Source of the DNA: Levilinea sp.
GTDB taxonomy: Bacteria; Chloroflexota; Anaerolineae; Anaerolineales; Anaerolineaceae
Length of the DNA stretch: 64,000 bases
Direction of reading: 5' to 3'
NCBI GenBank assembly: GCA_029975215.1
Contig: JARKPO010000045.1
Span: 62,001-126,000 of the forward strand
Part shown: positions 8,557 to 17,231 of the stretch, one piece after another
How positions within the stretch are numbered: the first letter of the stretch is position 1
How the letters are laid out: every line of letters begins with the position of its first letter
The notes under the pieces: model-generated
The model's input: only the letters and a program-made list of their open reading frames with translations
What the model was told of the DNA's origin: nothing
Database searches by the model: none
Program-made: the position numbers and the translations under genes

Positions 8557-10668
8557 TTACTTCTTCTTGAGGATGATGCGGGCATCCACCACTTTAACAC
8601 CCTTGCCTTCTTCATAGACCAGGACGGGGTTGGCGTCCGATTCGCTGATCTCGTCCGAGAGGTCGAGGATCATATTGGCATAGCGGCAAATGGTATCGGC
8701 CAGGACGGCTTTGTCGCGGGGGGCTTCGCCGCGGACACCGTTGAGGATGGGGCCGCCGCGGATCTCGCCCAGCATGCGCAGGGCCTGCGCAGAGGAGACA
8801 GGGGCCACGCGGAAGGTCACGTCCTTGAGGACTTCCACGAAGATTCCGCCCAAACCGAACATCATGGTCGGGCCGAAGGTGGCGTCGTTGACCGAGCCGA
8901 GGATGACCTCGGTGCCCCAGGGAGCCATTTCCTGCACGGCTACGCCGTGAATATTGGCGCTGGCATTATAGGCTTTGGCGTTGGCGAGAATGGTGCGATA
9001 GGCCTCACGCGCGGCGGCTTCGTCTTTGATGTTGACTTTGACGCCGCCCGCATCGGATTTGTGCAGAATCTCGGGGGAGACGATCTTCATGACCACCGGA
9101 TAGCCAATTTTATTGGCCAGGGCGGCGGCTTCATCTTCGCTGTGGGCCAGGACGGTGGTGGTTACAGGCAGACCGTAGAGAGTGAAGACCTGTTTGGCTT
9201 CAATTTCGGTGAGGCTGCCGCGGCCTTCGGTGCGGGCGTTGGCGATGATTTTGAGGGCAGCAGCGCGGTCGGCTTTGATCTCGGTCTGACTGTTTTCGGC
9301 GACCATCTCGCGCATGCGGGCGTATTCGCGCAGGGCGGCCATAGTGTTGACGGCCACATCGGGGGCGCCAAAGGCAGGTACGCCGTTTTCCACCAGCCAG
9401 CGCATAGCTTCGGCAGACTTTTCGCCGCCCACGAAGGAGACGGTGACGGGTTTGGTGGTGCAGCCGGATTCGTCAATGGCCTGCTTGATGCCCTTGGCGA
9501 TTTCGACCGGGTCGGTCATGGCGGTTTCGCAGTAGAGGACGACCAAACCGTCCACCCATTCGTGGGGCAGTGCGTAGCGCACGGAGTCCATGTACCATTC
9601 GTTGCCCGCCATACCGGTGAGGTCCACCGGGTTCTTGGCCGAGCCAAATTCGGGCATGTGTTTCTTCAGTTCAGCCTGAACATCGGCGGGGGCAAATTTG
9701 AGGGGCAGGCCGTAGCGTTCGGCAGCGTCGGTGGCCAACACGCCCACACCACCACCGTTGGTGATGATGAGCAGGTTATCGCCCTTCATGGGGGGCTGGA
9801 GGGAGAGGGCCAGGGTGAGGTCGAAGAGGTTGTCGAGGTCGGCAGCCTGAAGAACGCCAGCCTGTTGGAAGGCCGCGCCGTAGACTTTGGCAGCGCCAGC
9901 CAGGGAACCGGTGTGCGAAGCGGCAGCCGCGGCGCCGTGGGCCGACACACCCGACTTGAGAGCGATGATGGGTTTCTTGGACTTGCGGGAAACTTCCATG
10001 AAGCGGCGGCCGTCTTTGAAGCCCTCGATGTAGAGGGAGATACAGGCCGTAGCGGGGTCGTCATTCAACCACTCGATGGTGTCGGCAAAATCTACATCGG
10101 ACATGTTGCCGATGGAGATGAGTTTGTCGAAGCCAACGCGGCGGGTGTAGGTGGAGGCGTCCATGGCAATCAGGAGGGCGCCGCTTTGCGAGATCAGAGC
10201 AGCCTTGCCGACCAGGGGCAGGAAGGGGGCAAAGGAAGCGTTGAGTTTTTCGGTGTTGGAAAGGTAGCCCACAATGTTGGGGCCGAGAATGCGGGTGTTG
10301 TAGCGGCGAGCGATTTCCACAATTTCGTGTTCCAGCTCGTGCTGGCCGGTTTCGGAGAAGCCGGAGGTGATCACAATGAGGCCCTTGACGCCGTGCTTAC
10401 CGCAGTCTTCAACCGCCTGAGGCACAAGCTTGGCGGGTACGGTGATGACAGCGGCATCCACACCAGCGGGGAGGTCAGCGACCGTCGGGTAGACCTTGAG
10501 GCCCAGAATTTCATCAGCTTTGGGGTTGACCGGGTAGATCTTGCCCTCAAAACCACCCTGAATCAGATTTTCCACAACGGTATAGCCGATTTTTCCGGGC
10601 GTGGAGGAGGCGCCAATCACTGCCACATTTTTAGGCCGATAGAGACCATCTAGAACGTTATTACTCAT
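8557..10668 (-). CDS. Fused ADP-forming acyl-CoA synthetase (acetate-CoA ligase)
   Basis: A 703-residue fusion of the alpha (CoA-binding, CoA-ligase) and beta (ATP-grasp) parts of NDP-forming acyl-CoA synthetase. It interconverts acetyl-CoA, ADP and phosphate with acetate, CoA and ATP, conserving energy in fermentation. Visible marks are the Rossmann start VAVIGASSTPGKIG, the phospho-histidine motif SHTGSLAG, and the beta-side histidine in E-I-L-H-K-S-D-A-G-G-V. A consensus AGGAGG lies six bases before ATG, suggesting strong expression, and a strong terminator follows. It may also take other short or aryl acyl-CoAs. Confidence 0.9.
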   Translation of the reverse strand: MSNNVLDGLYRPKNVAVIGASSTPGKIGYTVVENLIQGGFEGKIYPVNPKADEILGLKVYPTVADLPAGVDAAVITVPAKLVPQAVEDCGKHGVKGLIVITSGFSETGQHELEHEIVEIARRYNTRILGPNIVGYLSNTEKLNASFAPFLPLVGKAALISQSGALLIAMDASTYTRRVGFDKLISIGNMSDVDFADTIEWLNDDPATACISLYIEGFKDGRRFMEVSRKSKKPIIALKSGVSAHGAAAAASHTGSLAGAAKVYGAAFQQAGVLQAADLDNLFDLTLALSLQPPMKGDNLLIITNGGGVGVLATDAAERYGLPLKFAPADVQAELKKHMPEFGSAKNPVDLTGMAGNEWYMDSVRYALPHEWVDGLVVLYCETAMTDPVEIAKGIKQAIDESGCTTKPVTVSFVGGEKSAEAMRWLVENGVPAFGAPDVAVNTMAALREYARMREMVAENSQTEIKADRAAALKIIANARTEGRGSLTEIEAKQVFTLYGLPVTTTVLAHSEDEAAALANKIGYPVVMKIVSPEILHKSDAGGVKVNIKDEAAAREAYRTILANAKAYNASANIHGVAVQEMAPWGTEVILGSVNDATFGPTMMFGLGGIFVEVLKDVTFRVAPVSSAQALRMLGEIRGGPILNGVRGEAPRDKAVLADTICRYANMILDLSDEISESDANPVLVYEEGKGVKVVDARIILKKK

Positions 10669-10735
10669 GTATATCCTCCTAAAGCTTTGAATGAAATCTT
10701 AGATATTTGCCAGAACTGCATGAGGCGCGCTGTGC

Positions 10736-11293
10736 CTAGGGTTCATTCTCTGGCGAGCGCGCTAAATCTAGTAGATAGGGGGTGGGGTCCAGCAACTGCA
10801 AAGGCCGGTTCTGGGTGAAATAGTTGCCGCCGAGATAATCGGTCGTATCGGGCAGGTCAGTGTGCATTTCAAAGTGGAGCATAGAGGGTGCTCCGGCCTG
10901 TTTAAGACGCTGGATGTAGGCAGGAGAGGTCTCATTGATCAGAGCAAGATTGAGCACCAGACCCACACGGCCGATGATCTGTCCGGCGGCGATGGTCTCC
11001 CCTGGCTGCACCAGGGCTTGTTCCATTTCAGCATAGCGCTGCAGCGCACCGGAACGCGTGCGGATGAGGACGGAATAGGTGACATTCCAATAGGAAATTT
11101 TGCGAGGAGAGGTGAACTCTTCCACTTGCAGAACTTCGCCCTCTTCAATCGCCAATACCGGACAACCCGCAGGGGCATACAGATCTACACCAGCGTGACG
11201 GCGGTCGCCTCGGTTTTCCCAAAAGGCCCCTCGTTCGCCAGCCTGTGGAATGGAACGGGAGGCGCTTTCAGGTACGGGCCAGAATTTGCTCAC
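10736..11293 (-). CDS. M23 peptidase-like protein, degenerate active site
   Basis: A 185-residue LytM-fold protein with no signal peptide. The zinc ligands H33-x3-D37 (HAGVD) and H140 in L-H-F-E are present. The first His of the usual H-x-H (GPHLHFE) is Met138, so general acid/base chemistry is probably lost. It starts with GTG, preceded by AGGAG. The 3' arm of a small hairpin (11302-11322) touches that ribosome binding site. It may bind a peptide or glycan rather than cut it, or the fold may be reused. Confidence 0.75.
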   Translation of the reverse strand: MSKFWPVPESASRSIPQAGERGAFWENRGDRRHAGVDLYAPAGCPVLAIEEGEVLQVEEFTSPRKISYWNVTYSVLIRTRSGALQRYAEMEQALVQPGETIAAGQIIGRVGLVLNLALINETSPAYIQRLKQAGAPSMLHFEMHTDLPDTTDYLGGNYFTQNRPLQLLDPTPYLLDLARSPENEP

Positions 11294-11490
11294 AATCCTC
11301 TCCTGAAAACGGTTCTTTCAGGCTTTATTGTAAGCATTTTTGGGAAAACAAAAGTCCTAATCCCATAGTATATTCGTCATTATTAATTCACCCCCGATGG
11401 AAACATCAAGAAGAAGGAAGGGGGCTGGAAACCAGGTAAAGACCCTGCGGAAAGGACGCGGGGTCAGAGGCGCAGAGAGGGGGAATGCAC

Positions 11491-12570
11491 TCAATTGGCG
11501 GGTTCGATTCCAACCACGCCGCCCAGGCCGTTGACGCTGAGGGTCCATTCGGAGCCGATGCGGCATTGCTGGAACAGGTCAAAGTTGCTGGTTTCGAAGG
11601 TGTAGGTATCGGAGCCGGCGTCAAAGAGGATGCGGTATTCTTCGGTGCGGTCGCCCAGACGCTGATCGCTGTTAAGGGTAGAGGCGTTGGGCCAGATGGG
11701 GTTGAAATCCTGGCCGGTCTGCACCCATTCATCCACCGCCGCCCATTCTGTGACGGTATATTTGCAATACTCTTGCTTGACCTTATATTCACAGTCCTGA
11801 ACGACCTCGCCAAAGCCTGTTCCCTTATCTATGGTGTAAGGTGTGCCGCAGACTTTATCGGAGTTGGGGGCTGGGTCCGTTTGGGTATGGTGATAGCGCC
11901 ATTCGCACACGCCGATTTCTGCGCCGCTGGGAATTTCGTCGCGAAAATCGGAGCGTTCCACCGGCCCGTACTGTTCTATGACTACGGTGCGGCGCCAGGC
12001 GACGGAGGTGACCGTTCCGGTGATGTCATCGGTACGCAGCAAATTGATGAGAAAAACGATGCCCAAAACGCCGCACAGCAAGATTGCCAGACCAACGAAG
12101 ATGAGCACCCAGGGGCTGCCCTTCTTAGCAGGGACTTGAGGCGGGGGTTTAGGGGTGGTTTTCAGTTGGGCACCGCAGTGGGCGCAAATGAGGGCGGTGT
12201 CGGGGTTTTTGTTGCCGCAGCTGGGGCAGGGGAGCTCCACCACGGGCTTGGCCACGTGAGCGCCCACTACCTGACCCGCAGCCCGCTGCTGGCCGCCTTT
12301 CAGTTCGCCGCTGCATTGGGAACAGGTGACAGCATCGGCGGGGTTGCGGGTTCCACAATAGGGGCAGTGAATGTCGGGCGCGGCTTTTTTGGCTTTTTCG
12401 GTCTCGGTTTCGTCCTTGATGATCTCTTCACGTTCTGCCTGAACAAATTTCACGTCTGCCGGTTGGGGAGCGCCGCAGGTTCCACAGGTCTTTTGAGGGC
12501 CTGGATTGCGTTGGTGGCAGTTGGGGCAAGTCCATTCTAACTTGACATAGCCAAGTGACTCTTTTGCCAT
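11491..12570 (-). CDS. Triple zinc-ribbon single-pass membrane protein
   Basis: A 359-residue protein of unknown function. Three zinc ribbons of the C-P-x-C-x...C-x2-C type occupy about 15-33, 69-86 and 114-131, separated by charged linkers. A single membrane helix lies at about 153-178 and a C-terminal domain of about 180 residues, with several cysteines and many aromatic residues, follows. By the positive-inside rule the ribbons are cytoplasmic and the C-terminal domain is outside. GGAGG precedes the ATG, and a TATAAT -10 is visible at 12603-12608 on the minus strand. Confidence 0.75.
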   Translation of the reverse strand: MAKESLGYVKLEWTCPNCHQRNPGPQKTCGTCGAPQPADVKFVQAEREEIIKDETETEKAKKAAPDIHCPYCGTRNPADAVTCSQCSGELKGGQQRAAGQVVGAHVAKPVVELPCPSCGNKNPDTALICAHCGAQLKTTPKPPPQVPAKKGSPWVLIFVGLAILLCGVLGIVFLINLLRTDDITGTVTSVAWRRTVVIEQYGPVERSDFRDEIPSGAEIGVCEWRYHHTQTDPAPNSDKVCGTPYTIDKGTGFGEVVQDCEYKVKQEYCKYTVTEWAAVDEWVQTGQDFNPIWPNASTLNSDQRLGDRTEEYRILFDAGSDTYTFETSNFDLFQQCRIGSEWTLSVNGLGGVVGIEPAN

Positions 12571-12641
12571 TTGAAAACCTCCGGTAGGGTTAACTCCAGG
12601 TTATTATACTGGATTCAAGGGCTGAAGGTGGAAGAAGGGGT

Positions 12642-12672
12642 AAAAAAGACTGCCTTCTTCAGAAGGCAGTCT
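12642..12672 (-). terminator. Intrinsic terminator of htpG
   Basis: A 12-bp perfect stem (12647-12658 with 12661-12672) followed on the minus strand by a run of U, directly after the htpG stop. Confidence 0.9.
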
Positions 12673-12684
12673 GGGGGAGCGATT

Positions 12685-14544
12685 TTAGTTCTCGCCCGGC
12701 GGAAGTGCAGCTTCCATCAGGCGCTGGATGCGCGCGATCATGTTGGCGGGGTCGGGGTGCAGTCCTTCGATCAGCAAGGCGTTTTCATAGATTTGCTCGA
12801 TGACTGATTCTTCCAGCGGGTGTCCAGCGGGCAAGTGGTGGAGCTTCTTGAGAATGGGGTGGCGGGGATTGATTTCCAGCACCTTTTTCGGTACTTCGTA
12901 TGGCTTATCCAACAGACGGTATACGCGCTGCATTTGCGGCTCCAGAGTGCCCTCTTCATCCACCAACCGGGCTGGGGATTCGACCAGGCGGTCGGTGAGA
13001 CGCACAGCTGAGACACGCTCACCCAACTGCTGGGAGATGCGGCGGATCAGATCGCCGCTTTGATCTTCAGAGATGGACGGCTGTTCGTTGGATTCTGGCG
13101 AGGAGGGCTTGGGCAGATCCAAATTTCCGGCAGCAATGTTTACCAGGGGAAAATCGTGGTAATTTTCCAGGCGCAGGAGCATGAAGGAGTCGATGGGATC
13201 GGTGAGGAAGAGCACATCCAGGTTCCCGGCGCGCAAAGCTTCGAGGTGCGGGCTTTTTTGGATGGAACGGGGATCGTCACCCAGAAGGTAGTAAATGGAT
13301 TTTTGATCCGTTTGCAGGGACTGGACGTACTCAGAGAGTGAAACCCACTGGTCGGGCTTTTGTAGGGTGTGAAAGCGCAGCAAGCTTTGGAGGGCGGCCT
13401 GGTTCTCCATATCCGTAGCCAGGCCTTCTTTGATAAAGCGTCCGTATTTTTCCCAGAACGTGACATACTGTTCCGGCTGGTCTTGGGCCAGAGTTTTGAG
13501 ATGATCGAGAACTTTGGAGGTGAGGAGCTTGCGCAGCTGAGAGATGATGCGATTGGACTGGATGGATTCGCGGGATACATTGAGGGGCAGGTCCTCAGAA
13601 TCGACAACACCTACCAGGAAGCGCAGGTAATCGGGCAGCAGGTCGAGGGTGTATTCCTGAATAAGGACTTTACGAGCGTAGAGAGCCAAACCGTCCTGAC
13701 GGCGCGAGGAGAAGATGGATCGTTCGGGCGAATCGGGCACGAATAAAACTGCGTATAACTGAAGAGGGGCGTCAATATTGAGGTGCAGGTGAGTCAGCGG
13801 CGGAGTGCTTTCCATGGTCAACTGGCGGAAGAAATCCGTGTAGCTCTGGCTTTCCACTTCGCGGGGGGATTGACGCCAGAGTGCGGTCAGTCGGTTGACC
13901 TGTTCTTGAGAATCGCCGATGTAAATGGGGTAGGGAATGTAATCTGAATGGCGGCGGACGATACTGCGCAGGCGGTATTCCTGGGTGAACTCGTGGGCGT
14001 CCTCTTTGAGTTGAATAATGACTTCGGTTCCGCGGTCCGTTTTTTCAGCCGGTTGGATGGTGAAGGTATCCTCACCAGTGGAGAACCATTCGGCGGGGGC
14101 GTCGGAGGGACGGTAGGAACGCGACACTACGCGCATGGATTCGGCGACCATGAAGGCAGCATAAAAGCCCACACCAAATTGACCAATCATTTCACTGGGC
14201 TTTGCCCCGCTCTGGGCGGCTGCCTGGAGGAAGGCGCGTGCGCCGGAATGGGCGATGGTTCCCAAATTCTCTTCCAATTCAGCGGCGTTCATGCCGATGC
14301 CGGTATCGCGGATGGTGAGGGTGTGGTTTTCGGCGTTGGGGATGATCCAGATTCCCAGCGGTTGATCGGGCTGATGCACATCGCGGTTGGTGAGCATCTC
14401 GTAATTGAGGCGTGTGATGGCATCGGATGCATTCGAGATCAGCTCACGTAAAAAGACTTCGCGCTCGGTGTAGAGCGAATGGATAAGGATGTCCAAAAGC
14501 TGGCGAGTTTCGGCTTTGAATGGGATAGGGTTTTGAGGGTTCAT
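12685..14544 (-). CDS. htpG: Molecular chaperone HtpG (Hsp90)
   Basis: A 619-residue Hsp90. The ATPase domain shows the Bergerat-fold motifs E-L-I-S-N-A-S-D-A, DTGIGM, GTIAHSG and GQFGVGFYAAF. The middle domain has the LPLNVSRE segment with the conserved Arg, and the C-terminal dimerisation domain is complete. It refolds and stabilises client proteins in the cytosol. I start at the ATG at 14544, with GGAG six bases upstream. No CIRCE element is seen, so heat control, if any, works another way. Confidence 0.96.
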   Translation of the reverse strand: MNPQNPIPFKAETRQLLDILIHSLYTEREVFLRELISNASDAITRLNYEMLTNRDVHQPDQPLGIWIIPNAENHTLTIRDTGIGMNAAELEENLGTIAHSGARAFLQAAAQSGAKPSEMIGQFGVGFYAAFMVAESMRVVSRSYRPSDAPAEWFSTGEDTFTIQPAEKTDRGTEVIIQLKEDAHEFTQEYRLRSIVRRHSDYIPYPIYIGDSQEQVNRLTALWRQSPREVESQSYTDFFRQLTMESTPPLTHLHLNIDAPLQLYAVLFVPDSPERSIFSSRRQDGLALYARKVLIQEYTLDLLPDYLRFLVGVVDSEDLPLNVSRESIQSNRIISQLRKLLTSKVLDHLKTLAQDQPEQYVTFWEKYGRFIKEGLATDMENQAALQSLLRFHTLQKPDQWVSLSEYVQSLQTDQKSIYYLLGDDPRSIQKSPHLEALRAGNLDVLFLTDPIDSFMLLRLENYHDFPLVNIAAGNLDLPKPSSPESNEQPSISEDQSGDLIRRISQQLGERVSAVRLTDRLVESPARLVDEEGTLEPQMQRVYRLLDKPYEVPKKVLEINPRHPILKKLHHLPAGHPLEESVIEQIYENALLIEGLHPDPANMIARIQRLMEAALPPGEN

Positions 14545-14603
14545 TCCGTTCTCCAGAGAATCAGTTTCACGGGTTGAGGATAACACAGCACTATAAGAAT
14601 TGA

Positions 14604-14637
14604 ATAAAAACGGCGCGCCTGGTTCCAGACGCGCCGT
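14604..14637 (-). terminator. Intrinsic terminator
   Basis: A long GC-rich hairpin (arms 14610-14622 and 14625-14637, one mismatch) with a minus-strand U-run lies just after the stop of the hypothetical gene at 14658. Confidence 0.85.
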
Positions 14638-14657
14638 GGTGAGGCGGGTGCAGAGCG

Positions 14658-15206
14658 TTAGCGGGTGGTGAAGATGCCCGCTTTTTGACGCACGAGGACG
14701 AAGGGCACTTTCATAACCCCCAGGGCGGGGATGAGCATGTTGACGATTTCTGCGTCGTAGATGGGGGTGAAGACTTCGTGGGTGACTTCGAAGTATTTAT
14801 TCAGGTTTGAGATGGCCGCTAACCGCATGAGCCCATCCATGCGGAAGGTGCTGACGACAATGGAGACTGGATCCATTCGGCGGTTTGGTTCGGTGGGGTC
14901 GTAATCTGGGGGATCTTTTTCAGGAGGAACGAGATGACAGGCAAGTACCTGGTCTGCAGCCATGTGAATTTCGGGGTAGACCTGCGGACGAGGAGCTTGG
15001 GTGGGGGCAGTGGTGATGAGCACTCGCGCGTTGTAGAGGGTGATACTGTCGGGGGCGGCATTGGTGCGCAGCCAGGTGCTGCCGCGGATTTGCTTTTTTA
15101 GGACGGCTTCACCCCACACCAGGGCGGTGTGCGTGTAGAACATGATGGGGGTAACTTTTTCATCGGCTGCGAGGGTATAAAGAGGTGGATTGACCGCTTC
15201 TGTCAT
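14658..15206 (-). CDS. Uncharacterised protein
   Basis: A 182-residue soluble protein I cannot assign. It has no signal peptide or membrane helix. The segment IMFYTHTALVWGEAV followed by S-T-W-L-R-T suggests a beta-rich fold, and there are 15 or so prolines. AGGAG lies seven bases before the ATG at 15206, which decides the start. It is followed by its own terminator and preceded by the SDR gene at only 44 bases, so it may be the second gene of that transcript. Confidence 0.65.
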   Translation of the reverse strand: MTEAVNPPLYTLAADEKVTPIMFYTHTALVWGEAVLKKQIRGSTWLRTNAAPDSITLYNARVLITTAPTQAPRPQVYPEIHMAADQVLACHLVPPEKDPPDYDPTEPNRRMDPVSIVVSTFRMDGLMRLAAISNLNKYFEVTHEVFTPIYDAEIVNMLIPALGVMKVPFVLVRQKAGIFTTR

Positions 15207-15250
15207 GCGCTTTCTCCTGAACTGAACATCCAATCACGACCACGGCATAT

Positions 15251-16273
15251 TTATTTGGTGGGGTAGCGACGGCGAATCGCAGGGATCAGGTATTCATCAA
15301 AGGCGCGATTCATATCGTAATCGGGCGACCATCCCCAATCTTTGCGGGCAGCGGAGTCGTCAATATCTCCAGGCCAACTATCTACAATGGCCTGACGGCT
15401 GCTGTGCACCTGGTAGTGAATTTCTGCCTTGGGGAAATACTGTTTGACCACGGTCTGAATTTCATCCGCGGTGGGGCTGAAGCTGGTGACGTTATAGACC
15501 AACTGGGAAAGGTTTTCCTGTGGGGCTTCTTCCAATTGAAGCAGGGATTTCACCGCATCGGGCATGGCCATAAAGGGCAGGCGGGAGTCGGGACGCACGA
15601 AGCACTGGTAGGGAATGCCCTGGGCGGCATGATGCAGCATCTCCGGCCCGTAGTCGCTGGTCCCGCCGGTGGGGATGGTATCGGCGCTGATGAGGCCTGG
15701 GAAGCGCAGGCAGCGGAAATCAATACTGGCGCTGCCTTTATCGGCGGCTAACTGGCGGTAATGGCGGGTGTAATAGCGGCCTAAATGTTCGCAGTACAAT
15801 TTGTTGCAGCCGTACATGGTGGTGGGCTGTAAGAACTGCTCTTCTTTGACTTTGCCTGCGTGATTTTTGGTTTCCAGATCGGGAATGCCGTAGGCGGCGA
15901 TGGAAGAAGGGTAAATGAATTTGACAGCGCGTCCCTGCCAGGCCGATTGTTCCACTGCCAGACGCAGCAGGTTGAGCGTGCCTTCCACATTCACACGATG
16001 AGCGGTTTCTGGGTTGTACTCTGCTTTGGTGGAAAGGATGGACGCCAGGTGGAAGATCGTCCGAATTTCAAATTCGGCCACGAGGCGGCCCAGGAGCATG
16101 TTGTCGAGGATGTCACCCTGGATAAAGCGCTGGCAGTAGGGCATCAGATCTGCATCCAAGGGCTGTACATCCAATGCAAGAATGCCAATGTCGCCTTTCT
16201 TTCCCAAATGTGAAATCAGGCCGTGACCAATTTCGCCGTTAGCGCCGGTGATCATGACGACTTCTTTTCGCAT
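15251..16273 (-). CDS. Threonine-dehydrogenase-type SDR epimerase/dehydrogenase
   Basis: A 340-residue extended short-chain dehydrogenase. It has the Rossmann loop TGANGEIGHG, a Ser-Ser then Y-G-C-N-K (Tyr-x3-Lys) active site, and R-F-P-G-L-I-S followed by GGTSDY, R-L-P and M-P-D-A. This set is typical of SDR-family L-threonine 3-dehydrogenases rather than UDP-sugar epimerases. It would oxidise threonine to 2-amino-3-oxobutyrate with NAD+. No glycine C-acetyltransferase gene is adjacent. The start is uncertain; a GTG six codons upstream is possible. Confidence 0.75.
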   Translation of the reverse strand: MRKEVVMITGANGEIGHGLISHLGKKGDIGILALDVQPLDADLMPYCQRFIQGDILDNMLLGRLVAEFEIRTIFHLASILSTKAEYNPETAHRVNVEGTLNLLRLAVEQSAWQGRAVKFIYPSSIAAYGIPDLETKNHAGKVKEEQFLQPTTMYGCNKLYCEHLGRYYTRHYRQLAADKGSASIDFRCLRFPGLISADTIPTGGTSDYGPEMLHHAAQGIPYQCFVRPDSRLPFMAMPDAVKSLLQLEEAPQENLSQLVYNVTSFSPTADEIQTVVKQYFPKAEIHYQVHSSRQAIVDSWPGDIDDSAARKDWGWSPDYDMNRAFDEYLIPAIRRRYPTK

Positions 16274-16488
16274 CTTATGTATACTCACTTTCACTGGGGA
16301 ATGGAGTTGGATAAAGAGGGTTTTGAGACCATCTAGAACCCTCAAGACAGTATTTATTGTACAGAAAATGATGGTTAATGCCAGCGCGATTAATCCTGAG
16401 TTCTATAGACGTTTGTTCCAGGGTCTGACACTTTCAATAAATCACGGCTGAGTGTACAATTGTCATATTCTTAAAATTGGAGGCGCTA

Positions 16489-17229
16489 ATGACCGCAGCT
16501 CGCAAACCCTTGATCGGCATCGTTGCCCACCCAAACCAGGAAGGTCCTGAGGAGGTGAATTCACGCTATCTGGGGCGAAAAGATGACGTGGAGGCAATTT
16601 TGCGGGCTGGGGGAGTGCCGGTGATGCTGTTGCCAGTGTATGATGAAGAAAGCTGGGCTGAGGCCTTTGCGCGCGTGGATGGAGTGATGCTGACCGGTGG
16701 ATGGGATATGGGGCCGGAGGCCATGGGACTGGTGGCTCATCCCAAAATTGAAAATCCCAATGCGCTGCGCGATCAGGCTGATTTGACGGCGGCACGCATG
16801 GCTTTGGCGCTGGATAAACCGCTGCTGGCCATCTGCCGCGGGGCGCAAGTGCTCAATGTGGCCGCAGGCGGGACGTTGGTGGTGGACATCCCCAGCGAAG
16901 TGCCCGGGGCGCTGAAGCATCGGCGCGTGCCGGAAGAAGGGGATGTCTTTCAGAATCACGCGGTGACGCTGGCGGAAGGCTCGCTCATCGCTGATATCAT
17001 GGGCAGTTTGGAGATTCTCTCCAACAGCTTTCACCACCAGGCGGTGAAAGACCCCGGCCAGGGGCTGCGGGTGAGCGCGCGGACGGCCGACGGGGTGGTT
17101 GAAGCGATTGAACACCCCCAGATGCGGTTCTGTTTAGGGCTGCAATGGCATCCGGAGGAACATTCGGTTCCGCAGACGAACATGCAGCCCATTTTTGAAC
17201 GCTTTCTGTGGGCGGCCAGCGGCGCGTGA
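16489..17229 (+). CDS. Peptidase C26 / gamma-Glu-GABA hydrolase family protein
   Basis: A 246-residue class I glutamine-amidotransferase-like hydrolase of the PuuD type. The nucleophile is C116 in A-I-C-R-G-A-Q, and the His/Glu pair is H221/E223 in Q-W-H-P-E. It probably removes gamma-linked glutamate from a small amine conjugate. GGAGG sits five to six bases before the ATG at 16489. A possible promoter TTTCAA-17-TACAAT lies at 16432-16460. It converges on the ABC-F gene with a two-base gap. Confidence 0.88.
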   Translation: MTAARKPLIGIVAHPNQEGPEEVNSRYLGRKDDVEAILRAGGVPVMLLPVYDEESWAEAFARVDGVMLTGGWDMGPEAMGLVAHPKIENPNALRDQADLTAARMALALDKPLLAICRGAQVLNVAAGGTLVVDIPSEVPGALKHRRVPEEGDVFQNHAVTLAEGSLIADIMGSLEILSNSFHHQAVKDPGQGLRVSARTADGVVEAIEHPQMRFCLGLQWHPEEHSVPQTNMQPIFERFLWAASGA

Positions 17230-17231
17230 GT

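Noticed and set aside
8413-10653. A 746-codon open frame on the plus strand
   Set aside because: It is antisense to the acyl-CoA synthetase gene, has no ribosome binding site or family motif, and its Gly/Val/Asp-rich text is what the opposite strand of a GC-rich coding frame gives.
11294-11490. Small gene in the gap between the M23-like and triple zinc-ribbon genes
   Set aside because: Only short frames without ribosome binding sites are present; the region holds a TACAAT -10 candidate at 11327-11332 and a weak hairpin for the M23-like gene.
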